A DNA stretch of 64,000 bases from Alphaproteobacteria bacterium. Lineage in GTDB: Bacteria; Pseudomonadota; Alphaproteobacteria; Elsterales; Elsteraceae. Both the position numbers and the translations under genes were made by a program. The notes below the pieces were generated by a model. The model ran no database searches, had not been told where the DNA came from, and saw only the letters and a program-made list of their open reading frames with translations. Position 1 is the stretch's first letter, and every line of letters starts with the position of its first letter. Shown here one piece after another: positions 9,531-16,161 of this stretch. The stretch spans positions 28,115 through 92,114 of the forward strand of contig RDXE01000030.1 in NCBI GenBank assembly GCA_004292755.1. The letters run 5' to 3'.

Positions 9531-9908
9531 AGCAGCGCATTCCTTACCCTCAGGGCCCCATCGGCCCGACCGCGGATCGGCAGCGACCCGAATGTAGGAC
9601 CAAAGCACTGACCAATGCAGCGCTTCACTGCGTGCCCCAACTTGTTCGATCTATTTGTTGCCAGAGTATTGCACAGTCACGCTGGCCTGGCATTATTCTT
9701 TTGTGCGCAGTGTCAGCATTGGTGCCAGTACCGTTGTGCGCGTCCAGCTATCAGCGATTCCTGGCAATGGGTGACGCCGCGTTGGTGATTTTTGCCGCCA
9801 CATAATCCGAAAAAGGGCTTCGTCCGCGTGGTGTCAGCGACTGCCACGGGGTTGTCTGTGGTGGTTGGCATGATATTGGCGCCGTGAGCGTCGGTCCGCG
9901 TCGTGTGG
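9531..9908. other. 378-bp non-coding gap with promoter-like direct repeat copy A
   Basis: No credible gene. It separates the kinase start (minus strand) from the end of the SLOG gene (minus strand), so the kinase promoter must lie here. It holds repeat copy A (9662-9703), similar to copy B near 12349. Short reading frames crossing it have poor codon use and no ribosome site. Confidence 0.6.
9662..9703 (+). repeat. Imperfect direct repeat, copy A
   Basis: Two conserved blocks, CAGAGTATTGC (9662-9672) and CATTATTCTTTTG (9691-9703), separated by 18 bp. Copy B at 12349-12390 has the same blocks with one mismatch and the same 18-bp spacing; about 31 of 42 positions agree. Read on the plus strand the blocks supply a -35-like TTGCAC (9669-9674) and a -10-like CATTAT (9691-9696), 16 bp apart. 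The copies flank the TIR-SLOG cassette. Whether they are related promoters or island borders cannot be decided from one genome. Confidence 0.55.
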
Positions 9909-10631
9909 TTAGCGTTGCCCGCTGGGGGGCGACTTGGCGCGTGATTTGGCGATGGTGATCAAGTTCTGCCGCAGATGCCGGACAATACCGAGCAGACTGG
10001 CCTCGTCGACGGCATGCAGCCATTCATTTGGCTGGTGGTTGGCAAGGAAGCTGCCCGCAGCGCCACCGAACTCTGTGATGATGAACGCATGCTTCTGACG
10101 CTCCGTTGCCAGCTTTATTTCGTCCCAGACACCCGGCGGCGGGCTCTCGCGCAGCTGGCCGCCCAGCGCAATCAGGGCATCGCAGTCTTCCGCCAGGGTT
10201 TGGCGCAGCGCATGAAGCGCCTGAGACTTGCTCTCCGGCGTACCCGTCAGGGTCGAGGCGTTGCGGGCGCCGTGGCACCGAACAAACATGCCAGCGCGGT
10301 TACCCGCCTCCTGTCCCGGATCGTCGCCGCCATTGACCCCAGGCACGACATACCACCGGATGGGTGGAGTGTCGGCCATCGCGAGCGAGCGTGCATAGGC
10401 GCTGGCAAGATCGATCAGTTGCTCGGTGTAGCCGAACTTGCGCAAGTCCCCAGCATAGGCGACGGTCGCGCCCGCCACGAACAGCATGCGGCAGATTTCC
10501 ACAAATGCTTGATCAAGCTCTGCTTTGGTTCGACCGAAGGCCGCGAGATTCGGGCTGTCGGATATAGCAACCTGGACCAGCATATTTGCCAGCGGCCGCT
10601 GATCAGCCTGGGTGCTTGCAGGTTCGGACAT
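9909..10631 (-). CDS. SLOG-domain (nucleotide-sensing Rossmann-like) protein paired with TIR
   Basis: 240 aa from the ATG at 10631, which follows the TIR stop codon (10636-10638) by 4 bp; an in-frame start at 10772 would lie inside the TIR gene. Features fit the SLOG/LOG-like fold: first strand MLVQVAISDSPN (17-28), VAYAGDLRKFGYTEQL (57-72), DALIALGGQL (151-160) and the glycine-rich FGGAAGS (188-194). Known SLOG domains bind nucleotides or nucleotide-derived signals, for example in Thoeris ThsA. This protein is a lone SLOG: only ~16 residues precede the first strand and ~30 follow the last helix, so there is no SIR2, membrane or nuclease effector fused to it. Translational coupling to the TIR gene suggests it senses, binds or hydrolyses the TIR product. 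Fold call from motifs only. Confidence 0.72.
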   Translation of the reverse strand: MSEPASTQADQRPLANMLVQVAISDSPNLAAFGRTKAELDQAFVEICRMLFVAGATVAYAGDLRKFGYTEQLIDLASAYARSLAMADTPPIRWYVVPGVNGGDDPGQEAGNRAGMFVRCHGARNASTLTGTPESKSQALHALRQTLAEDCDALIALGGQLRESPPPGVWDEIKLATERQKHAFIITEFGGAAGSFLANHQPNEWLHAVDEASLLGIVRHLRQNLITIAKSRAKSPPSGQR

Positions 10632-10635
10632 GGGT

Positions 10636-11739
10636 TCAGTCCAATTCCAGAAGTGAGACAAATCTAACACCGGGCGCGAAGGTCTGCAGCACTGCCGCTG
10701 CGTCCTCATCCAACGCTGGCCCAGGGTAGAGCCAGGTGCTGCCGACTGTGCAGCGCAAGCTCTTGAAATCATCCGTCAGCAAGCTGATCGGATCTGGCGT
10801 GCGCACAAACACACAGCCGCCGACATCTGCCTGGGGAGGATACTGCCCACCCCCTTTTGTGGTTGCGGTCCAGACAAACGTGAATAGCGCCTGTTTCAAG
10901 GCCTCCAGCAGCACCTGCTTCAGCCCGCTTGTCTCCGGTGGCAGAGACAGCCGCACGGTGGGCAGGGCACCAGCATGGGGGGCACGCTGCGGCTCACCTT
11001 TTTGTTGGCAGAGTACAAGCAGAATAGGGCGGTCTGTCACCTTGGCTAGCATCACCTCGTGCCGACACCAGTACCGGCTGGAAAATTGATCGGTTTCGAA
11101 GGCTATGATGATGCTTCCGACCACTGCGTCGCGAATAGACTCACGCCAATCCTCACCGAGGCTGATTGTCTCCTCATCGAAAAATGCGTCGAGCCCTCTG
11201 TTAACAGTATCTTTACTGAACTTTTCTGCCAATTTCCGTCCATCATACTTTGCGTGGCTAAGAAATAATTTCGGTTTGGTAGAGTCCTGGAACAGCAGGA
11301 GCTGGAGCTTCTTCAAGATTGCCTGGATCAGCTGGATATGACAGTCAACACGGTCAGTGTCTGATTTGGGCATACATAAGGATTGAAGCTCACCTTTCAG
11401 TCTTGGGCTGTGTGGCTCGCACACTTGAACCAGCATGACCCATGTCGAATTGTCTTCTGCGGCACGAGTGAGCGTGGCCAAGACTGACCCCGCCGGTGGT
11501 GGTATCAGTTCGGGCTGTAGCGGGAGAACAACAAACACGTGAAGTGTGCACGGGTACCGAGACAGCAGCTTGCTGAGGGCCTCGCCGGGGGCGTCAGGCT
11601 GCCAATGACGGGTGTCAATCAGGACAGACAAACCAGCTGTCTCAGCAGACTGGCATAGCTCGGCCGCAAGGGCGGAGACAAATTTCAGTGATTGATCACT
11701 GCCACTGTGGACAAAGTGAATTGCGAGGCGCGGATCCAT
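10636..11739 (-). CDS. TIR-domain protein, probable NAD-processing immune enzyme
   Basis: 367 aa. A TIR domain spans about 156-265: KLFLSHAKYDG (S161-H162, BB-loop side), FFDEETISLGEDW and the alpha-C motif SSRYWCRHEVMLAK with the expected catalytic glutamate E228. An intact glutamate predicts NADase or cyclase activity. Residues 4-150 (AIHFVHSGSD, LSVLIDTRHW, LHVFVVLP) follow a similar strand-helix pattern and may be a second, degenerate TIR-like or flavodoxin-like domain. Residues ~300-367 include GSTWLYPGPALDEDAA, a separate uncharacterised C-terminal module. First gene of a two-gene operon with the SLOG gene. Base composition here is visibly more AT-rich than neighbours (for example 11190-11290), suggesting acquisition. 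AGGGAG lies 11 bp before the ATG. Defence role is inference. Confidence 0.82.
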   Translation of the reverse strand: MDPRLAIHFVHSGSDQSLKFVSALAAELCQSAETAGLSVLIDTRHWQPDAPGEALSKLLSRYPCTLHVFVVLPLQPELIPPPAGSVLATLTRAAEDNSTWVMLVQVCEPHSPRLKGELQSLCMPKSDTDRVDCHIQLIQAILKKLQLLLFQDSTKPKLFLSHAKYDGRKLAEKFSKDTVNRGLDAFFDEETISLGEDWRESIRDAVVGSIIIAFETDQFSSRYWCRHEVMLAKVTDRPILLVLCQQKGEPQRAPHAGALPTVRLSLPPETSGLKQVLLEALKQALFTFVWTATTKGGGQYPPQADVGGCVFVRTPDPISLLTDDFKSLRCTVGSTWLYPGPALDEDAAAVLQTFAPGVRFVSLLELD

Positions 11740-12348
11740 GCGATCGAATACTCCCTACCGGTCTGACGATTGTTCACATGCGGGGGTGCGGAGTTACGGA
11801 TTCAGCAGGAACACTCTTTTCTGTTTAAGCTGATAGGTTCAACCACGCGGTCGCCTGAAGCTGCCGATAATTCACGATCGACGTAGTGTCACGTCCCTGT
11901 ACCATCTGCATACAGCAATCTAATAAAAATGGTGACCACAAGTTTTTCACCCAAGTTGCTTAGTGTCATCGATCGTCAGGCCGTTGCCTGTAGCTCTCTC
12001 GTCGGCATTGTTCCCAACAAAGGTTCGCAGAGCCAGCGGCATTATCCAAACCTTTGATAGGGTACATCCACTCGTCAGTACAAGGAAAGGAGTATGCGAC
12101 AACCTGCGGTTCGCTGATCCCCACGCCTCGGATACGGCTGCACCCGGTCGGGCGGTGATAGATCATGCCTGCCGAGAGTTTGGTGATGCTGCCTCAAGCA
12201 ACCCGGGCAGGGCGAGGGATCGGCCAGCGCGCCATATCCCTATCCCTCGCAGGTCAGAGCGCGGACTGCGGCGATCCGAAGGTTGGCCCGCAGCCCGGCA
12301 CGGGCAGCGTTTGGACGTCTGCGCTAATATGTTTTACCTAGTTCATCT

Positions 12349-12390
12349 CAGAGTATTGCGTAGGCGCGTCACTCGGGCATTATTGTTTTG
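12349..12390 (+). repeat. Imperfect direct repeat, copy B
   Basis: CAGAGTATTGC (12349-12359) and CATTATTGTTTTG (12378-12390) separated by 18 bp, matching copy A at 9662-9703 in block sequence and spacing. Confidence 0.55.
12356..12383 (+). promoter_or_regulatory. Candidate sigma70-type promoter of the response regulator gene
   Basis: TTGCGT (12356-12361), 16-bp spacer, CATTAT (12378-12383). Start of transcription would be near 12390, about 45 bp before the ATG at 12435. Support comes from position and from conservation of the same boxes in repeat copy A; the hexamers themselves are imperfect. Confidence 0.4.
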
Positions 12391-12434
12391 CGTAGAGGTC
12401 GCCAGGATTGGCGCGGAAACCTTTGAGGATGTCC

Positions 12435-12818
12435 ATGCCACAGCGAATCCTTGTGATCGACGATGAATCAACAGTGATTTTTACCCTCACACAAGTCTTA
12501 TCCGCGAATGGGTTCGAGGTGGTTTCTGCGACAGACGCTGACCAAGCCATGGCGATTTTGGCGAACACGGCGTGTGATCTGGTTCTGTGTGATCTGGTGA
12601 TGCCCACTATTGATGGTGTCCGCGTCATTCAGCGCCTGGGGCGCGATTACCCGGCCGTGCCGGTGATTGCCATGACTGGTGGCGGCAGTGCGATGCCGCC
12701 GGCTCTGTCCCTACCGTTGGCGGAGGCGTCAGGCGCCCGCGCCAGCTTGGTCAAGCCGTTCACCCAGGCCGAACTGTTGACGGCGATTCGCGAGGTGTTG
12801 ACGGGCTCGGGTCGCTGA
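12435..12818 (+). CDS. Single-domain response regulator (CheY-like)
   Basis: 127 aa made only of a receiver domain: D9 D10 acidic pair in VIDDES, phospho-acceptor D53 in LCDLVMPTIDG, T81 in AMTGGG and K107 in SLVKPF. The ATG at 12435 is chosen because GAGGA lies 6 bp upstream; an ATG at 12429 overlaps that site and a TTG at 12408 has none. No output domain, so it acts through protein partners or a phosphorelay. It is the nearest regulator to the orphan multi-PAS kinase (6321-9530), separated from it by the TIR-SLOG cassette. If the cassette is an insertion, kinase and regulator may once have been neighbours; this is inference. Confidence 0.9.
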   Translation: MPQRILVIDDESTVIFTLTQVLSANGFEVVSATDADQAMAILANTACDLVLCDLVMPTIDGVRVIQRLGRDYPAVPVIAMTGGGSAMPPALSLPLAEASGARASLVKPFTQAELLTAIREVLTGSGR

Positions 12819-13061
12819 CCTGTCGCGCAGTCCGATTATCCGACCCGATATCAGAGTCTGCTGAGGTCCTGGTGCGCGGTGTGGGCTACCGTCCGCGGCG
12901 GTGCGCACACGGTGAGTCTGATGATCCCGGCGCGCAGCATCGGACTCCATGCCCGCTGTCTTGGCAGCGGATTGCTCTGGCTTTGCGGATCATTGCGAGT
13001 TTTCACTTGTCAGGCCCCAGCGGTTCGGGAACCTTCCTACCAGCAGCGTTAGGATGTAGCA

Positions 13062-13547
13062 TTGCGCATGGCGCCGTCACGAACCCTTGGTAGCACCGCC
13101 GCAGAGGCTCTGGAGCAATTGATGCGCTGGGTCAGTGCGGAGGCTTACGCCACCGACCTGACGCCCCAGCAGTGGTCAGTGTTGCGGTTCCTGGCGCGGG
13201 CTCAACCCAGCTTGCGAACGGTCAAGGGCTTTGCCGGCTATCACCAGACCACGCTGGGCACGGCGTCACAGACCCTGGCGACGTTGGAGCGGCGCGGTCT
13301 GATTCAGCGGCGACCGAACCCCGATGATGGCCGCAGCCACATTCTCGAACTGACCGAGACAGCGCAGCAAGTGATGGCAACCGATCCACTGTCCCGGTTG
13401 GTGGCGGCCATCAACGACCTGCCAGAGGCAGAATCCCAAAGCTTCGTGACCTCCCTCACCGCCATCTGTCTGCAGGTGCTGCCCTTGGCGGGCACAACCT
13501 CGGCAGCCCAGCGGGACAAGGCGGATCGCGGTCTGGCTGCGGAGTAG
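13062..13547 (+). CDS. MarR-family winged-helix transcriptional regulator
   Basis: 161 aa. Helical dimerisation N terminus, then a MarR-type winged helix: LTPQQWSVLRFLARA, recognition-helix region HQTTLGTASQTLATLERRGLI (about 65-85) and the wing RRPNPDDGRSHILELT with the conserved D-x-R of MarR proteins. Start: TTG at 13062 has AGGA at 7-bp spacing; an ATG two codons later (13068) is the alternative. It is monocistronic and convergent with the RNase D gene. Ligand and target genes cannot be told; MarR proteins usually regulate a neighbouring gene or themselves. Confidence 0.85.
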   Translation: MRMAPSRTLGSTAAEALEQLMRWVSAEAYATDLTPQQWSVLRFLARAQPSLRTVKGFAGYHQTTLGTASQTLATLERRGLIQRRPNPDDGRSHILELTETAQQVMATDPLSRLVAAINDLPEAESQSFVTSLTAICLQVLPLAGTTSAAQRDKADRGLAAE

Positions 13548-13569
13548 GCGCGCGGCCTGTCAGCTCGAC

Positions 13570-14193
13570 TCAATGCTCAAAGATATCGCCCGGCCAGCCC
13601 ATGCGATCCAAATCGGCGCGGGCGGGTAGGAAGGCGAAGCAGGCGGCAGCCACCTCCGTGCGGCCTTCACGCTCCAGCACCCGGTCCAGCTTCTGGCGCA
13701 GCGCGTGGAGGTAGAGGACGTCACTGGCGGCATAGGCCAGTTGCTCCTCCGTCAACTCATCAGCGCCCCAGTCGGAGGATTGCTGCTGTTTGGAGATTTC
13801 CACGCCGAGCACCTCCTTCACCAGATCCTTCAATCCGTGGCGGTCGGTGTAGGTGCGCGTCAGGCGGGAGGCGATCTTGGTGCAGTACACGGGCGAGACC
13901 GTGATTCCCAGGCTGTGGCCCAGGACCGCAACGTCAAAGCGCGCGAAATGAAACAGCTTGGTGACCGAACGGTCAGCCAGCAGGGCTGCGAGATTGGGTG
14001 CGTGGAATCGACCGTCCGGCCCAGGGCGGCCCATCTGCACAAGGTGTGCTGTGCCATCACCAGCCGACAGTTGAACCAGACACAAACGGTCCCGTCCGAT
14101 CTGCAGCCCCATGGTTTCGCTGTCGACCGCAACGGAGGACCCAAAGTCCATGCCCGAGGGCAAGTCACCGCGATGCAATGTGAAGCGCGTCAT
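13570..14193 (-). CDS. rnd: RNase D-like 3'-5' exoribonuclease
   Basis: 207 aa from ATG 14193, preceded by GGAGG at 5-bp spacing (in-frame start 14214 has no site and lies in the terminator hairpin). DEDDy exonuclease motifs: VDSETMGL (Exo I, D and E), LFHFARFDVAVLG (Exo II, D) and YAASDVLYL (Exo III, Y and D). It lacks the C-terminal HRDC domain of E. coli RNase D, as is common for the short alphaproteobacterial form. Probable role: trimming 3' ends of tRNA precursors and other small RNAs. It lies directly downstream of tRNA-Leu on the same strand, so part of its expression could come from read-through of the tRNA terminator. Confidence 0.92.
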   Translation of the reverse strand: MTRFTLHRGDLPSGMDFGSSVAVDSETMGLQIGRDRLCLVQLSAGDGTAHLVQMGRPGPDGRFHAPNLAALLADRSVTKLFHFARFDVAVLGHSLGITVSPVYCTKIASRLTRTYTDRHGLKDLVKEVLGVEISKQQQSSDWGADELTEEQLAYAASDVLYLHALRQKLDRVLEREGRTEVAAACFAFLPARADLDRMGWPGDIFEH

Positions 14194-14212
14194 GGCAGCC
14201 TCCAGAACGAAC

Positions 14213-14242
14213 AAACGCCCGACGGAGTACCGTCGGGCGTTT
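14213..14242 (-). terminator. Terminator between tRNA-Leu and RNase D gene
   Basis: Perfect 13-bp inverted repeat (AAACGCCCGACGG / CCGTCGGGCGTTT) with a 4-nt loop, 7 bp past the tRNA 3' end. On the minus strand it ends in TTTGTT. It also forms the leader of the RNase D gene. Confidence 0.85.
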
Positions 14243-14249
14243 GTCGGAA

Positions 14250-14336
14250 TGGTGCCCAGGAGAAGACTCGAACTTCCACGAGCTTTCGCCCACTAGAACC
14301 TGAATCTAGCGCGTCTACCAATTCCGCCACCTGGGC
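14250..14336 (-). tRNA. tRNA-Leu (anticodon CAG)
   Basis: 87 nt on the minus strand. Acceptor arms GCCCAGG / CCTGGGC pair and the CCA end is encoded. Anticodon stem CTAGA / TCTAG encloses the loop TTCAGGT, giving anticodon CAG (leucine CTG codons). The D arm TGGCGGAATTGGTAGACGC and T loop GTTCGAGTC are standard, and the long variable arm (GGGCGAAAGCTC region) is the class II type of tRNA-Leu. Confidence 0.97.
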
Positions 14337-14664
14337 GCGGGAGCCGTTGTATCGGTCAGCCACCCCCCCGCTGTCAACACCGTTTTTCATTTTTTCTGTC
14401 ACACGCCCGGCGTTCGCCGACACAGCAGACGCGAGCATTCGTCAAGAGCGCACGACCGACCTTATTTTTTCGTTTGGCGCGTTGTGAAGCTTGCATGGGC
14501 GGCGGCAACTCGGCATCGTCGTTTCGGTTTCATGCACCGCGGATCAGTACTGGGGAGGTACGGCGCGGGGGTGGTTCACAATCAGGGCGCGCGGTCAACG
14601 CGGGCCGTACAGGGATCGCTGGCGCGGCTCTGCCCGCGCCTTGGGAGGGGAGCGTGCGGGTGGC
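14337..14664. other. 328-bp intergenic region between tRNA-Leu and livG
   Basis: Divergent control region: promoter of tRNA-Leu on the minus strand and of the liv operon on the plus strand. An in-frame extension of livG back to 14491 has no homology to ATPases and is rejected. A T-rich patch lies at 14380-14400 and another at 14461-14475. I see no confident promoter boxes or riboswitch. Confidence 0.5.
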
Positions 14665-15420
14665 ATGACCGCCGACTACATATTGGAAACGCGCGGCCTG
14701 ACGAAGGAATTCAAGGGCTTCACCGCAGTCAACCAAGTCGACCTCAAGGTGCGGCGTGGCACGATTCACGCGTTGATCGGGCCGAACGGCGCGGGCAAGA
14801 CAACTTGCTTTAACTTGTTGACGAAGTTCCTGCAACCAACGCGTGGCGCGATCTCCTACAATGGTCGGGACATCACGCGGATGAAGCCAGCCGACGTGGC
14901 GCGGTTGGGGCTCATCCGCTCGTTCCAGATCTCGGCCGTGTTCCCGCACCTCACGGTGCTTGAGAATGTGCGCATCGCTCTGCAACGCAGCCGCGGCGCC
15001 TCGTTTGACTTCTGGCGTTCGGATACGGCGCTGGACAGCTTCAATGAGCGCGCACTCGAATTGATCGAGTGGGTTGGGCTGTCGGATTATGCCGGGTCAG
15101 TGGCGGTGGAGATGCCCTATGGACGCAAGCGCGCGCTAGAGATCGCAACCACCTTGGCGCTGGAGCCGGAGATGATGCTGTTGGACGAGCCGACAGCCGG
15201 GATGGGCCATGAGGACATCGACCGCATCGTCCAGTTGGTCAAGCGCGTCTCGGCAGGTCGCACCGTTCTGATGGTCGAACACAACCTGTCCGTGGTGTCC
15301 ACCTTGTGCGAAACCATCACTGTGCTGACCCGCGGCCAAGTGCTGGCGGAGGGGGATTATCAGTCCGTCTCCACCAATCCCGAGGTGATCCAGGCCTACA
15401 TGGGGACAGCACATGGCTAA
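14665..15420 (+). CDS. livG: Branched-chain amino-acid type ABC transporter ATPase LivG
   Basis: 251 aa. Walker A GPNGAGKTT (39-47), Walker B MMLLDEPTAGM and switch histidine in VEHNLSVV. The signature loop reads MPYGRKR where most LivG proteins have LSYGxQR, a mild variation. The BCA_ABC_TP_C tail (EVIQAYMG) is present. Start ATG 14665 follows GGGAGGGGAG. First of five co-oriented genes livG-livF-receptor-livH-livM. Its end overlaps livF by 8 bp. With LivF it forms the ATPase pair that drives uptake of hydrophobic amino acids or related amides; exact substrate depends on the receptor. Confidence 0.95.
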   Translation: MTADYILETRGLTKEFKGFTAVNQVDLKVRRGTIHALIGPNGAGKTTCFNLLTKFLQPTRGAISYNGRDITRMKPADVARLGLIRSFQISAVFPHLTVLENVRIALQRSRGASFDFWRSDTALDSFNERALELIEWVGLSDYAGSVAVEMPYGRKRALEIATTLALEPEMMLLDEPTAGMGHEDIDRIVQLVKRVSAGRTVLMVEHNLSVVSTLCETITVLTRGQVLAEGDYQSVSTNPEVIQAYMGTAHG

Positions 15421-16117
15421 GGTGATGCTTGAGGTGGCCGGGCTGGAGGCTTGGTACGGCGAAAGCCACATCCTGCACGGCGTAAGCCTAGAGGTGCGCG
15501 AGGGGGAAGTGGTGACCATGCTGGGCCGCAATGGTGCTGGCAAAACCACCACCATGAAGTCGATCATGGGGATGGTTGGTAAGCGCACAGGCTCAATCAA
15601 ATACCAGGGGACTGAGACCATCGGTCTTGGCTCCAACAAGATCGCACGTCTGGGTATTGCGATCTGCCCGGAGGAACGGGGTATCTTCTCTTCCCTCAAT
15701 GTCGAGGAGAATTTGCTGCTACCTCCAGTCGTGCAGGCCGGCGGGCTATCGGTGGAGCGCATCTTCACCCTGTTCCCAAACCTGAAAGAGCGTTTGAAGA
15801 GCCAGGGCACGAAGCTTTCGGGTGGCGAGCAACAGATGCTGGCGATTGCCCGCATTTTGCGGACTGGCGCTCGGCTGTTGCTGTTGGATGAGCCAACGGA
15901 GGGGTTGGCACCGGTGATCATCCAGCAGATCGGCGCCACCATCCGAGCGCTGAAGGAGGAGGGGTTCACCATTCTGCTGGTTGAGCAGAATTTCCGGTTC
16001 GCCTCCACGGTGGCAGACCGGCACTACGTCATGGAGCACGGCAAAATCGTCGACATGATCCCCAATGATCGGATCGATGCCGAGATGGACAAGCTCCATG
16101 AGTATCTGGGTGTGTGA
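15413..16117 (+). CDS. livF: Branched-chain amino-acid type ABC transporter ATPase LivF
   Basis: 234 aa, full family length. Walker A GRNGAGKTTT, signature KLSGGEQQML, Walker B LLLDEPTEGLAP, switch histidine position occupied by Q in LVEQNFRFA, as is usual in LivF. Overlaps livG by 8 bp, indicating translational coupling. Works as a heterodimer with LivG on the cytoplasmic side of the LivH/LivM channel. Confidence 0.95.
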   Translation: MAKVMLEVAGLEAWYGESHILHGVSLEVREGEVVTMLGRNGAGKTTTMKSIMGMVGKRTGSIKYQGTETIGLGSNKIARLGIAICPEERGIFSSLNVEENLLLPPVVQAGGLSVERIFTLFPNLKERLKSQGTKLSGGEQQMLAIARILRTGARLLLLDEPTEGLAPVIIQQIGATIRALKEEGFTILLVEQNFRFASTVADRHYVMEHGKIVDMIPNDRIDAEMDKLHEYLGV

Positions 16118-16161
16118 TCAAGGGCAGAGACACGAACTAACACTTGGGAGGGACTTCAACC

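Larger units (their letters stand above)
11740..12434. other. 695-bp apparently non-coding region between TIR gene and response regulator
   Basis: The longest gene-free stretch in the window. The part at 11870-11960 is AT-rich and probably carries the TIR-SLOG promoter (minus strand). A 167-codon frame at 11963-12466 has unbiased codon use, no ribosome site and runs into the next gene, so I treat it as chance. The right end holds repeat copy B and a promoter-like site for the response regulator. It could be decayed DNA left by insertion of the cassette. Confidence 0.55.

Noticed and set aside
9662..9703. Sigma54 (-24/-12) promoter in the repeat
   Set aside because: GG and GC are not at the required 10-bp spacing in either copy.
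9751..10023. Recombinase or integrase remnant after the SLOG gene
   Set aside because: The frame shows no catalytic residues or family pattern; likely chance.
11963..12466. 167-codon plus-strand frame
   Set aside because: No ribosome site, no domain pattern, arginine-rich random-like composition, and it overlaps the response regulator in another frame.
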